This document shows positions 1 through 8,758 of a DNA stretch of 42,973 nt, in pieces. The notes below the pieces were generated by a model, which had not been told where the DNA came from, did no database searches, and saw only the letters and a program-made list of their open reading frames with translations. A program made the position numbers and the translations under genes. Location: positions 1 to 42,973 of the IMG/VR virus record IMGVR_UViG_3300043437_000397; one strand, given 5' to 3'. This DNA is from a virus. Position 1 is the first letter of the stretch. Every line of letters begins with the position of its first letter.

Positions 1-469
1 TCTTCAGCGCCTTCTTTCGGACAACGTAGCAGTGGGTGCAGAGCGGCATCCCCTCGAACAGATTGGAATCATACTCACGGCTAATCTTGCCGTGAACGCA
101 GCATGAGCCGGGATAGAGCAAATCCCAATTCTCAGGAAGCTTGGTTAGAGCGCGTTCAACCGTCTCGCGCCAGTTCGGCCTGAACAAGATGTCATCCTCA
201 AGCACCATGACCATCTCAGGAGTGTTTGGATCAAACTCTAGGGCGTTCCAGAGCATCCAATGCGACATCGTGCATCCGACATGCTTGTGGCAGATTGTGT
301 ATCCAGAGCCGGGGTTATCGACCTCGTACGGAATGCTGGCCTTTAGCCCAGACTTCTTCCCATCAAGACCATAGAAAATCCGATAGCTATTGATTCCAGC
401 GGATTCAAGGTTTTCTTTTAAGCGCGGGATGCGAGAAGAACCTCGCACCGTGATAACGACCGTTTCCAC
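1..469 (-). CDS. GT25-like glycosyltransferase (N-terminal 156 codons; rest at 42885-42973)
   Basis: The frame starts at GTG 469 (an in-frame stop lies at 481-479) and is open to base 1. Read across the window ends it continues at 42973 and stops at 42885, giving 185 residues. The N-terminus (VETVVITVRGSSRIPRLKENL), FYGLDG near residue 32, CTMSHWMLWNA near 66 and the acidic VLEDDILF motif near 89-96 match the layout of glycosyltransferase family 25 (LPS-type sugar transferases, DxD-like LEDD binding metal and nucleotide-sugar). The family is usually longer, so this is a compact version. It lies 4 bp after the methyltransferase stop and 6 bp before the scaffold gene, so it is co-transcribed with head genes. 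A role in decorating a virion protein or altering host surface glycan is inference. No good Shine-Dalgarno is visible. Confidence 0.75.
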   Translation of the reverse strand, partial: METVVITVRGSSRIPRLKENLESAGINSYRIFYGLDGKKSGLKASIPYEVDNPGSGYTICHKHVGCTMSHWMLWNALEFDPNTPEMVMVLEDDILFRPNWRETVERALTKLPENWDLLYPGSCCVHGKISREYDSNLFEGMPLCTHCYVVRKKALK

Positions 470-473
470 GGGG

Positions 474-1091
474 TTACTTTAACTTTCGATAGATGGCAAA
501 TACGCTCTCGTTAAGGTCAAATCGCGAGATAAATTCGCAACGCTTGAGGACAAACTTGATGGCTGTCTGAGTTGAATCCCAGTTCACATCGTCCATGACC
601 AGATAGCCGCCAACCTTTAGCTTTGGGAGCCAGTTGACGACATCGCTCGTAGACGGCCATTCGGCGTGATTGGCATCGATGTGAACCATGTCCATGTCCG
701 GCAGAAATCGTGAAGCGTCCCACGAAGACATGCGGCAGAACTGAATATTCTTCACGACTCCAGCGCGAACTGTGTGCCCAACAAAAGCCTCGTAGTGCCT
801 GTCCAGATCAAGCGTAGCCCACCACTCTTGATTCGCAGTAGACTCGTCATCGATACAGTCCTCTTTCTTCCAAGAGTCGATGGCGTAAACGGTTCCGCTT
901 CCGTTGAGCTTGCATGCGTAGGCTAGAGCAAGCGTTGACTTGCCTTCAAAAACACCTACTTCAGCAATCCTTTGAGGCTTTGATTCGAGGACAAGCTTGG
1001 CAATTTCAAGCCCCTTTTTCGGATCGCACCATCCTCCCATTTTAGGGAACTGATCGGCGATGAATTGAGCGACATTTTGTTCGTTTTCCAT
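474..1091 (-). CDS. class I SAM-dependent methyltransferase (Methyltransf_24-like)
   Basis: This 205-residue protein has a Rossmann-type SAM site: IAEVGVFEGKSTLALA at about 42-57 (motif I), acidic YAIDSW at 69-74, MVHIDANHAEWPSTSDVVNW at 135-154 and LKVGGYLVMDDVNW at 158-171. This layout (HID-x-H, then a D and GG...DD) is typical of the Methyltransf_24/CmcI-TylF-like class, which often O-methylates sugars or small molecules. There is no DNA methyltransferase motif such as NPPY. The gene starts 3 bp after the portal stop and is followed 4 bp later by the GT25-like gene, so the two enzymes probably act on the same product. The acceptor is unknown. Confidence 0.8.
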   Translation of the reverse strand: MENEQNVAQFIADQFPKMGGWCDPKKGLEIAKLVLESKPQRIAEVGVFEGKSTLALAYACKLNGSGTVYAIDSWKKEDCIDDESTANQEWWATLDLDRHYEAFVGHTVRAGVVKNIQFCRMSSWDASRFLPDMDMVHIDANHAEWPSTSDVVNWLPKLKVGGYLVMDDVNWDSTQTAIKFVLKRCEFISRFDLNESVFAIYRKLK

Positions 1092-1094
1092 ATT

Positions 1095-3344
1095 TTATCC
1101 CTGACGCGACAAGTTGGATTCCGCAGTTGCATTCGCACGCTGAATATCAGCGGTTGTCTTCGCATTCCGGCGTGACAAATCTGCCATCGCCTTCGTGTTC
1201 TGACGCTGAATGTTGGCCATAGTCTCGGCGTTCTGGCGAGCGATTTTCGCCTGAACCTCCGCGTTCATCACGGCTGTACGAGGATCGGAGCCTTGCTGAA
1301 TTGCCTGAGCCTGCTGCTGCTGCGCCATCGCTTGCTGCTGCTCTTGGAGCATCTGACCAAGCTGCTCAACGGTCTGCCCGAGCATTCCAAGCTGCTGGAC
1401 GTACGCATCGACCTGCTGCTTGCGCGACGGATCGGTTGCGAGGCGCTGGATGTGCTGCTGAACATGCTGACCAATACCCTGCATGAAGAGCATGATTTCC
1501 TCTGGGTTACCGCCACCTTGAAGCGATGACGCTGCTTCGTTCGCCGCGCCAAGGTGAGTCTCGATGTGGATGATCTGATTCTGCGTGTCGGTGACGAGCG
1601 GCATGTTGCCCTGACGCAGTGAGGCATGCTCCAGAACAGCCAGAGCGGCTTGATCCTGCGTACGAGACGACTGGAGCTGAGAGGGCAGATAACGATCCAC
1701 CATCTGTTGGCCAACCTGTGCGGCAATATAGTCCTTGAGCAGGTTAATTTTGCCGCCCTCTGGAAGCGAACCGGACAACTGGAGAAGCGAACCGAGAAGC
1801 TGTTGCTTAGCAAACTGAGAACCTTGGCCCACAGTCCTAGTCGCCTCAACGTAGTCGATGTCGATCATTGCCTGCACCGGAACGCCGCGCTCTTTGCATC
1901 GACGCTGGAACTCGATGGCGTCCTTATCGGACTTCGTAATCGGGTTCAGATTAGGATTCGAAGCGCGGTTGTACCGTTCCTCAAAGAAGGAATCGAGCTG
2001 AGTGTAATACCGGCTCAACTGCGTCTTACCGATTGCGGACTGCTGTGAGACGATGGCTTGGACTTCCGTCGCTGTCCGTGGGTTGCCCTGCGGCTTGTTG
2101 AGCGATTGGCGATACTGAGAGAGATTGCCTTGAAGAACATTTTCAAGGTCCGCATTGACCGCCATTGGAGCATCCAGAACTCCAGCAATATTCTGCTGAA
2201 CGACTTCGTAATCTGGCGGAAGAATGGCATACGGTCCTTGCTGTACGACGCTTGTCTTGCTCAGCGCATTGGCGTTCAGGGGTCGGAATAGGATCTGAGT
2301 CCTCGCAAACGCGCTGTCTACCATTGAGCAGCGAAGACGATTCTTTAGCTCCATCGGCTGAAGCATCTTGATGCCTAAGCCCTTAACGCCGTGATGCTCG
2401 CCGTCGCCACGGTCGTAGTACATCGGATGAATGACCTGCTCCCACCGGCTGAACCGGCGAAGCTTGCGATACATAAAGCTCTCGCTGTCGCGCTCATCGA
2501 TGATTACATGGCTGATCTGGCCATCGAATTCCTTGTAGAAAACGTGGCACATCAACACGACCTCGGAACGTGCGCTGAACGTGATGTCGTTCGAGCGAAG
2601 CTGCTTCTGGAAGAACTCCCAGTCGTACTGAACGCCAGAACGATACGGCTCAGGCATCGCCGCACGAATGCGCTGACGGACATAATCGACATCCCAACCG
2701 GAAGCTTTTGCCGCCTTTTCGTCTTGGATCTTCTCGAACAGATCATCCACGCCCATGCGCGTACGGACGCAAGCTACCTTCCAGTCGCTCACGTTTGACT
2801 TAGTGCCGTCTGGGACGAGCAGGTCCGTCGCCATGATGGCTTTGCAGCGCCAGTTGGTGTTGTCCTCAAAGATCAGCGGACCATCGCCAATGAGAACCAT
2901 CTCACGCTGCGAGAGCTGCATAATGTAGTCGAAGTCCTTGTCGAGCTTCTGGAGCCGGTCAAACTCTTCCGTGATAATCTTCGACCATTCCTCCCGCTTA
3001 TCCATGTCATTACCGTACGCGGTACGAATGTTCGTGTAGGTCGGAACCTCGGCGAACACGTCGTAGAAGGCGGACATCGCCAGCGTGAGGAACGCTTCCG
3101 ACTCACGAAAGTTGACGTTGGTGCGGAACGCTTGGTTGTTGCGACGCAGTTCTGCTGGATTGTACGGAGGATTTCCATCGACCAGACCGCGCAGCTTGGC
3201 TCGCGTACTATTACGCAGCTCATCAGCCATGATAAGCTTCTGAAAGATTTCGCGAGCGGATGCCGCGTCGGCTATGCGCGTTTCAGGCGCTTTGCCGTCT
3301 TCGTTGATAGTTTCAAGCGGCAGTTGGGCTAGGTTTCCGTACAT
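1095..3344 (-). CDS. portal protein
   Basis: This 749-residue protein forms, by family analogy, the dodecameric ring through which DNA is packaged. The call rests on size, position two genes after TerL, and a portal-like body rich in aromatic and charged residues (for example YNPAELRRNNQAFRTNVNFRE at about 61-81, contacts with FYDVFAEVPTYT, and RQSLNKPQGNPRTATEVQAI near 413). From about residue 600 it becomes a Gln/Ala-rich helical tail that ends in four 11-residue repeats (see 1098-1244). The start ATG overlaps the zinc-ribbon gene by 16 bp, indicating coupling. The length fits podovirus-type portals with extended barrels. Neither a protease nor a minor head fusion is apparent. Confidence 0.88.
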   Translation of the reverse strand: MYGNLAQLPLETINEDGKAPETRIADAASAREIFQKLIMADELRNSTRAKLRGLVDGNPPYNPAELRRNNQAFRTNVNFRESEAFLTLAMSAFYDVFAEVPTYTNIRTAYGNDMDKREEWSKIITEEFDRLQKLDKDFDYIMQLSQREMVLIGDGPLIFEDNTNWRCKAIMATDLLVPDGTKSNVSDWKVACVRTRMGVDDLFEKIQDEKAAKASGWDVDYVRQRIRAAMPEPYRSGVQYDWEFFQKQLRSNDITFSARSEVVLMCHVFYKEFDGQISHVIIDERDSESFMYRKLRRFSRWEQVIHPMYYDRGDGEHHGVKGLGIKMLQPMELKNRLRCSMVDSAFARTQILFRPLNANALSKTSVVQQGPYAILPPDYEVVQQNIAGVLDAPMAVNADLENVLQGNLSQYRQSLNKPQGNPRTATEVQAIVSQQSAIGKTQLSRYYTQLDSFFEERYNRASNPNLNPITKSDKDAIEFQRRCKERGVPVQAMIDIDYVEATRTVGQGSQFAKQQLLGSLLQLSGSLPEGGKINLLKDYIAAQVGQQMVDRYLPSQLQSSRTQDQAALAVLEHASLRQGNMPLVTDTQNQIIHIETHLGAANEAASSLQGGGNPEEIMLFMQGIGQHVQQHIQRLATDPSRKQQVDAYVQQLGMLGQTVEQLGQMLQEQQQAMAQQQQAQAIQQGSDPRTAVMNAEVQAKIARQNAETMANIQRQNTKAMADLSRRNAKTTADIQRANATAESNLSRQG
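1098..1244 (-). repeat. four 11-residue (hendecad) repeats at portal C-terminus
   Basis: Residues 701-749 of the portal read as IARQNAETMAN, IQRQNTKAMAD, LSRRNAKTTAD, IQRANATAESN and then LSRQG. These are in-register 11-residue units with hydrophobic position 1 and Arg-x-Asn at 3-5. Hendecads usually form slightly right-handed coiled coils. They probably extend the portal barrel helices into the capsid lumen (inference). Confidence 0.8.
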
Positions 3345-3958
3345 GGTCGTTTTTTCCAGCAGTGAGCCGGAAGGTTTTCGTTCTCTGTAGCGTCCGAGAA
3401 TTTATGAAGGGTTTCAATGGGAAACCAAACCATGCTTCTGATAAAGCAACCGCAAAACTCGCAGCTTTGCAGGCTTTCGTCTACCGGAGTGCTGCCGTGT
3501 TGAGAGAAAGTTTTGACAGCATCCTTTAGCACACGGGCGTTGCATCCGGTGCATCCAAGTGGTTTTCGATTGTAAACGCAGGTCGAGCAGATGCTTGCGC
3601 GCCTATTCGCCTCCGCCTGATCAACCTTACCGCCGCCAACCGTAAGTCCGTGGAGAAGACTCATGCTGAATCGGATGACGTCTCCGATCTGAAGCGATTT
3701 ACGTCCCTCTGGCTTGGGAACATTAACTTCGTTGTAAGAGCAATCGGCACCGTTACGACACGCATATTCGGTGATTAAATCGTCAAGGTTGCTCGGGATT
3801 TGAATCGCGTTTGCCGTGTAGTGATTGCGAACAAACTCATGGAGCTGCGCCCACGATCCTCCGGGTACTTCAATGCCAGTCTCGGGAATGCGGTAATGCC
3901 ATCCGCCGGGGATGACCATGTGTTCGTTCAGAACTTTGTAACCAGTGGTTTTGCTCAT
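3329..3958 (-). CDS. cysteine-rich zinc-ribbon-like protein between TerL and portal
   Basis: This 209-residue protein has a clear CxxC-x8-CxxC cluster (C124, C127, C136, C139) followed by a CxxCxC (166-171) and HC (199-200), so it could bind one or two zinc ions. The N-terminal half carries G/W-rich stretches (VIPGGWHYRIPETGIEVPGGSW) with no recognised family. Its ATG overlaps the TerL stop as ATGA and its 3' end overlaps the portal start, so it is translationally coupled to both packaging genes. That context suggests a packaging or portal-assembly accessory protein (inference). I do not recognise a named family. Confidence 0.7.
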   Translation of the reverse strand: MSKTTGYKVLNEHMVIPGGWHYRIPETGIEVPGGSWAQLHEFVRNHYTANAIQIPSNLDDLITEYACRNGADCSYNEVNVPKPEGRKSLQIGDVIRFSMSLLHGLTVGGGKVDQAEANRRASICSTCVYNRKPLGCTGCNARVLKDAVKTFSQHGSTPVDESLQSCEFCGCFIRSMVWFPIETLHKFSDATENENLPAHCWKKRPCTET

Positions 3959-5655
3959 GCTTCAATCGTTTCGTCGTAGTAAATTGAATCTGCGTCCTTC
4001 ACTAGCTTTTCCCAGACCTTATCCATCTTCGTAAAGCGCGGCTCTAAAACAGCAGTTTTGCGCACCAGATCAAGCAAGACTACAGCAGCGTCGGCCAAAT
4101 CAGGCGATTTTCCTGTCCGTTGCTTCATCACGGTCTTGGATTCGACCGATATCTTCCGCTTGGAATCATCGAACATACGGGCGCAGAACTCCTGCAACGT
4201 CTCGATATCCATGCCTCCAAGGCGCTCTTCAACGGCCCATTTACGCATCGAGAACCAGAGTTCCGTTACCTTTCTATCGTAAGCCTCATTGCATGGCCTA
4301 CTGTCCTCGTCGCTGACGGGAATGGTTGATGGCGAGCCACCGAACTCGACGCGATGAATTACACCCCATTCGCGAGTCAAGATGTCGGCCAATCCACCGC
4401 CTTCACCGCTTGAATCCAGACCAAATTTGTCCGGTGGAACGCCGCGCTTGTTGCATTCTTCTTTGACCCGATTGGCTATCTGGTAATGCACCGGCTCCGT
4501 TAACTGAGCGTTGACGGATATGTGGATGATGTCTTGAAAAAGTATGCTGACCTTGTCGTTTGCGGTGCCAACTTTGGCAAAGCGAAGGATACATCTGTCG
4601 CCGCCAAAGCCCGGATCAAGACCGGCAACGATTTGAACATTGGTCGTAAACACCAAACTTTTTGTAGGTGTGTGCGTCTCAATCAGCGATTCGGACAGAA
4701 CCGTCTTGACCATGCCGTCCGGCGACCAGAATCCGCGTGTGTACTTCCAAAACGTAGGGCTTTGCTCGCCCTCATGCCGCATAGCCGACAAGACCTGATC
4801 CTGAGTAATGAGGTACGGATACTTCGTGCGGCCCTCGCTGATGTTGGGCGACTTCATGCCGTCAAAGCGTCGGCACATCCCGCGTTCTGTTAGCCAATGC
4901 TGATCTTCAATCGTTACACTGCGCCAGCCTTTTGCCGGTGTGCAGAAGCGTCCGTGCGGATCAAACTTTGAGGCGGGGTTTCCGATGACCAACATCTTAA
5001 ACTCGCGGCAACCCTTAGAAAGGTTCGTACACGCTTCGAAAGCCGCTTCAGGCGTATCCGTAGCTTCGTCGATAATAACCATCACACGCTCGGCGTGGAT
5101 GCCCTGAATGTTGGCCACAGCCTTTGATGTGTTGCCCTCGGCGACGGCGATAGCGGAAATGGAGTGTCGGTCGTCGCCTTTGATGGCTTGAAGACTCATC
5201 TTCGAATCGACCATGTTTCCGGGGAATCCGCGTGATTTTCGAACAAGATCCTGAAGATTGGCCCACATACGCTTTCGGATCATCTTTGCCGTTGTAGACG
5301 TGAGAACAACGGTTGTCTTGGAAGGGTTGGCCAACCACCAAACAGTCGCAAAGAGCGTCGCGCCGAAAGTCTTTCCGCTCGCGCCGCAACCTGCCCATCC
5401 GACGTAGTCGTGTTCGCAAAGACCTTCGACTTGTGCTTCGAGCCACGGGTTCCAGCTCATCTTCGGCCATAACATTTTCGTGGCGTTACGAAAATGATCG
5501 AAAGTACCTAGTCCGCCCTCATTCGGTTGGAGCCGATTTCTGAATGCGTAGAGTTCCAGTTCTAGGTCTGGAATCTTGACGGGCGAACGAATCCCGTACT
5601 TGTGGTCGATCAATGGATGCTCTGACACTTGCTCTGGCATAGTTTGGCCTTGCAT
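3955..5655 (-). CDS. terL: terminase large subunit
   Basis: ATPase-nuclease motor that packages DNA through the portal. Numbering from ATG 5655 (566 residues): Walker A GCGASGKT at 89-96; Walker B MVIIDEAT with the Asp-Glu pair at 196-197; and an RNase H-like nuclease with D347 (VAGLDPGFGGD), D414 (GLDSSGEGGG) and D519/D522 (SPDLADAA). An in-frame TTG at 5706 would extend it but would put the start inside the opposite-strand fibre gene. ATG 5655 or ATG 5640 (preceded by AAGG at good spacing) is more likely. It is the first gene of the leftward head operon and overlaps the next gene as ATGA. Confidence 0.95.
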   Translation of the reverse strand: MQGQTMPEQVSEHPLIDHKYGIRSPVKIPDLELELYAFRNRLQPNEGGLGTFDHFRNATKMLWPKMSWNPWLEAQVEGLCEHDYVGWAGCGASGKTFGATLFATVWWLANPSKTTVVLTSTTAKMIRKRMWANLQDLVRKSRGFPGNMVDSKMSLQAIKGDDRHSISAIAVAEGNTSKAVANIQGIHAERVMVIIDEATDTPEAAFEACTNLSKGCREFKMLVIGNPASKFDPHGRFCTPAKGWRSVTIEDQHWLTERGMCRRFDGMKSPNISEGRTKYPYLITQDQVLSAMRHEGEQSPTFWKYTRGFWSPDGMVKTVLSESLIETHTPTKSLVFTTNVQIVAGLDPGFGGDRCILRFAKVGTANDKVSILFQDIIHISVNAQLTEPVHYQIANRVKEECNKRGVPPDKFGLDSSGEGGGLADILTREWGVIHRVEFGGSPSTIPVSDEDSRPCNEAYDRKVTELWFSMRKWAVEERLGGMDIETLQEFCARMFDDSKRKISVESKTVMKQRTGKSPDLADAAVVLLDLVRKTAVLEPRFTKMDKVWEKLVKDADSIYYDETIEA

Positions 5656-5694
5656 TAGTTCTCGCTGGACTTGACGGTCTGGCAAAGGAAAAAT
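5656..5694. promoter_or_regulatory. divergent 39-bp intergenic region between TerL and tail operon
   Basis: Two long operons diverge here from only 39 bp. A TTGACG lies at 5671-5676, but its properly spaced -10 would fall on the start codon of the rightward gene, so I do not claim it as a promoter. AAAGGA at 5684-5689 is the Shine-Dalgarno for ATG 5695. Promoters for at least one operon must lie inside the flanking coding sequence. Confidence 0.4.
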
Positions 5695-6906
5695 ATGCCG
5701 TCGCAACTTGTTTCTTCAACCGGCTGTTGCCAGCCTTGCGATACCGTTCCGGTTGTCGTGAACGTCCCCGGACCACAGGGTGCTGCGGGTACTAACGGAA
5801 CAAACGGCGCGAACGGGGAAAATGCGTTCTCGTATACGACCGCGTCGTTTGTAGTTCCGACGTTTGGAGCATCGGTTGTCGTTGCGGTTGCGAACACTTC
5901 GTTTCTTCCAGAGTCGGTTGCTGGACAATTTTTTGTATCGGTTCAGGGATGCGGCTACTTGCAGGTTACATCGGTAGACGGCTTGCTGGTAACCCTACAA
6001 AACCCACTTGCAGGCGTTCTCGGAATCCCAAATGCGATTCCTACGACGGTGATTCCTATTGGTTCACTTATCACGCTGTCGGGTGCAATTGGCGCTACGG
6101 GTGCGGCAGGAGCGTCTGGCGGAGCATCCTCCGCAGCGACGTACATTGTTCGAACTCCCGACGCATCGGTTCCGAGCGCAACGGCGCTCAATTCATTTTC
6201 ATCTGGCTATCTCAAGACCCAAGGGTCGAGCGGATCTGGTTTTCTATCGACCGTCGCAACGGTTCCTGTCGGCGATATTAGCGGCGTGTTGCCGGTCGCA
6301 AACGGTGGAACGAACCTATCGACCGTACCTACCAATGGCCAACTGCTCATTGGCAACGGAACGGGATACACGCTGGCAAGTCTGACCGCAGGCTCGAATA
6401 TCACGATTACGCCGGGTGCAGGCACGATCAGCATCGCATCGACGGCCAGCGGAGCAGCGTTCAACTACGTCACGTTTACGCGGAGGGTGACTGGAACCGG
6501 AGCATCCGCTCCGAATATTGTCGGTCCTACGGCTGGCAGCAATCCGTACAGCACAACGACTTACGGGTCCGCATCCTACGTCAGTCTTGATAGCGCATCA
6601 GGATTTACAGCATCGAGCGGTCGATTTACGGTTCCATACACCGGATACTACAGGATTGACGCATATTTCAACCTTGTAGCAGATACTTCTACTGCAAGCG
6701 TTACTATTTACATTAGAAAAAATGGCTCAAACGTATTGTCGTCAAAGTCTTTTAGTGTCACCAGCAGTGGATATCATCCGATTAGTTTGATGTATATTGA
6801 TCAAGCCTCTGCAATTACCGATTATTATGAAATAATTGTTGGAACTACGCAGACGCTGATTGTTGACAGCGGCTCCTCATTCTCTGTCCAACGGATTCAG
6901 GCTTAA
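5695..6906 (+). CDS. tail fibre with collagen-like segment and C1q-like C-terminal domain
   Basis: This is a 403-residue protein from ATG 5695, chosen for AAAGGA five bases upstream; the frame extends back to TTG 5671. After a Cys-rich start (TGCCQPCDTVPVV) it has a short Gly-x-y collagen-like run (GPQGAAGTNGTNGANG), a second Gly/Ala-rich segment near residue 130, and a C-terminal module of about 140 residues ending FSVQRIQA. In that module FTVPYTGYYRIDAYFNL and ...VTIYIRKNGS resemble the C1q/TNF jelly roll used as a trimeric receptor-binding tip. It is the first gene of the tail operon, with 3 bp to the next gene. The C-terminal coding DNA (about 6650-6890) is visibly more AT-rich than the rest, consistent with a swapped tip. 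Confidence 0.75.
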   Translation: MPSQLVSSTGCCQPCDTVPVVVNVPGPQGAAGTNGTNGANGENAFSYTTASFVVPTFGASVVVAVANTSFLPESVAGQFFVSVQGCGYLQVTSVDGLLVTLQNPLAGVLGIPNAIPTTVIPIGSLITLSGAIGATGAAGASGGASSAATYIVRTPDASVPSATALNSFSSGYLKTQGSSGSGFLSTVATVPVGDISGVLPVANGGTNLSTVPTNGQLLIGNGTGYTLASLTAGSNITITPGAGTISIASTASGAAFNYVTFTRRVTGTGASAPNIVGPTAGSNPYSTTTYGSASYVSLDSASGFTASSGRFTVPYTGYYRIDAYFNLVADTSTASVTIYIRKNGSNVLSSKSFSVTSSGYHPISLMYIDQASAITDYYEIIVGTTQTLIVDSGSSFSVQRIQA

Positions 6907-6909
6907 GCC

Positions 6910-8757
6910 ATGAGCGAACGCGCACCACGGCGGTACACGGATGGGTCTGTCACCTTTGAGGGTGGCATTGACGCTGGTGTGATGCCGTCTGAAGTGGACA
7001 AGAATCAAGTTGCCTTCGCGGTCAATGCCAGCTTTCGGCAGGGATTCATCTCTCCTCGACCCGGTTTCATCCAGAAAGATTACGACGTATGCTTGTCGAT
7101 TACGGCAGACAGCACACTCGTAACTGCGGATCAAACCAATGTCACGGCGGACGGTTACTCCGAGGAGTGCTACGGTTCGAGCAATTTGACCGGCGTGTTC
7201 CAGTGTGCGCTCCCATACATCGGCGACAACGGAGCGACGTTCATCCTGATGCTAATCAGTGGTAAAGTGTGGCTTTACGACTGCCTTCAAAACAGCGTTC
7301 AAAACCTTTCAGCTTCGCCCAATCTTGAGAACCCATCAAACATACTCGATGGCTGGATGGTTCAGGCGGAGAACTTTGTCGTCATTCAAGACGGTCAGAG
7401 CGCACCGCTGATCTTTAACGGATCAAACCTGCGCCGCGCAACCACCGACGAAATCAAGTGCGGAAGAGTAATGGCCTACGTCAACGGACGTATCTGGTAC
7501 GCGCTTCCGAATGGATTCTCATTTAGAGCAACCGACATCGTTTATGGAGATGGCACGCGAGCGAGTGTTCTCAAAGAAACCGAGAACACCTTCCTCAACG
7601 AAGGCGGAGACTTTGCGGTTCCGTCGGATTCAGGAGGAATCACTGCAATGGCCGTCCCCGGCGATCCAGATACGTCGCTTGGGCAGGGTCCGCTCCTAGT
7701 CTTTACTCCTCGATACGTCTTCTCAGTTCAAGCTCCTGTTGATCGTGATACATGGAAGAACCTGAGCTATCCGATTCAGGCTATCAGCTTGCTAACCAGC
7801 GGTGCGCTTGGCGCTAGGTCGGCCATAACTGTCAACGGGGACGTGTTCTACCGAGCAGTCGATGGTGTGCGCTCGTTCATTATCGCTCGTCGCTCGTTCA
7901 CTGATCCGGGGAATACGCCGATCAGCGGCGAGATTCTGAACATCGCTGAGAACGATCAAACCAGTCTTCTGTGGTCTGGATCTGCGGTCGTGTTCGACAA
8001 TCGATTGCTGATGACCGCACAGCCTCGGTATAATGCCCAAGGCGTTATCCATAAGGCGCTGATGGTTTTGGATTTCGACCTGATTACGTCGATGCGGAAA
8101 AAGTTTCCTCCCGCGTGGGCTGGAATCTGGACCGGACTCGATGTGTTGCAGGTCTTGAAGACGGAAAGCGTTTACGGCGATAGGTGCTTTTCGATTGCTC
8201 GCGGCGAAAACGGAACGATTCAGATTTGGGAAATCAGCAAGGGCGACAAGTTCGATAACAACATTGCTGATGGAAAGAAGGAGATTCAGTGGCTGGTTCA
8301 TACTCGCGCCTACAACTTCGAGCTTCCGTTTGGATTGAAGCGGCTTGATTCGGGCGACATCTTCATTGATTCGTTGGACGGAGACGCTTCTTTCAATGTC
8401 GAGTATCGACCCGACCAGTACCCCGGATGGATTGAGTGGGCAGACTGGGCTGAATGCGCGACAACTTTGCAGTGCCAACCTGCTTGTCCGCTGGTCAATT
8501 TCCAGCCGCAGTACAGGCCGAAGATGCGCTTGCCGACTCCTTCGGATATTCCGTGCAATTCGAGCATTAGCACACCGACTCGAAACATGTACGAGGTTCA
8601 AATGAGCCTGACAGTTACGGGATATTGCCGCATCAAGAGCATCCGCGTTCACGCTTACGACGTTCAGGAACCTGCGGTGGGCGAGTGCCTTGTTTTCGAA
8701 GGATGCAAGACTCTTGATGCTTGCGACGTAAACCCGTTTACCTACACATCGGAATAG
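6910..8757 (+). CDS. large virion protein, nozzle-like (tail tubular B-type) candidate
   Basis: This 615-residue protein opens with a peptide typical of podovirus nozzle or stopper proteins (FEGGIDAGVMPSEVDKNQVAFAVNASFRQGFISPRPGF: ligands, a list of variable positions, then a parse of parameters). Repeated blade-like segments follow (NFVVIQDGQSAPLIFNGSNLRRA, GRVMAYVNGRIWYALP, LLVFTPRYVFSVQAP, VFDNRLLMTAQPRY), suggesting a beta-propeller. An ITADSTLVTADQTNVTAD repeat lies near residues 64-81. The C-terminus has several cysteines. It is adjacent to collar-like and adaptor-like genes. The nozzle role is inferred from size, fold signature and neighbours; a different structural role is possible. 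Confidence 0.6.
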   Translation: MSERAPRRYTDGSVTFEGGIDAGVMPSEVDKNQVAFAVNASFRQGFISPRPGFIQKDYDVCLSITADSTLVTADQTNVTADGYSEECYGSSNLTGVFQCALPYIGDNGATFILMLISGKVWLYDCLQNSVQNLSASPNLENPSNILDGWMVQAENFVVIQDGQSAPLIFNGSNLRRATTDEIKCGRVMAYVNGRIWYALPNGFSFRATDIVYGDGTRASVLKETENTFLNEGGDFAVPSDSGGITAMAVPGDPDTSLGQGPLLVFTPRYVFSVQAPVDRDTWKNLSYPIQAISLLTSGALGARSAITVNGDVFYRAVDGVRSFIIARRSFTDPGNTPISGEILNIAENDQTSLLWSGSAVVFDNRLLMTAQPRYNAQGVIHKALMVLDFDLITSMRKKFPPAWAGIWTGLDVLQVLKTESVYGDRCFSIARGENGTIQIWEISKGDKFDNNIADGKKEIQWLVHTRAYNFELPFGLKRLDSGDIFIDSLDGDASFNVEYRPDQYPGWIEWADWAECATTLQCQPACPLVNFQPQYRPKMRLPTPSDIPCNSSISTPTRNMYEVQMSLTVTGYCRIKSIRVHAYDVQEPAVGECLVFEGCKTLDACDVNPFTYTSE

Positions 8758-8758
8758 T

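Noticed and set aside
5671-5699. TTGACG at 5671 as a -35 box
   Set aside because: The matching -10 would overlap the start codon at 5695, so it cannot give a normal leader.
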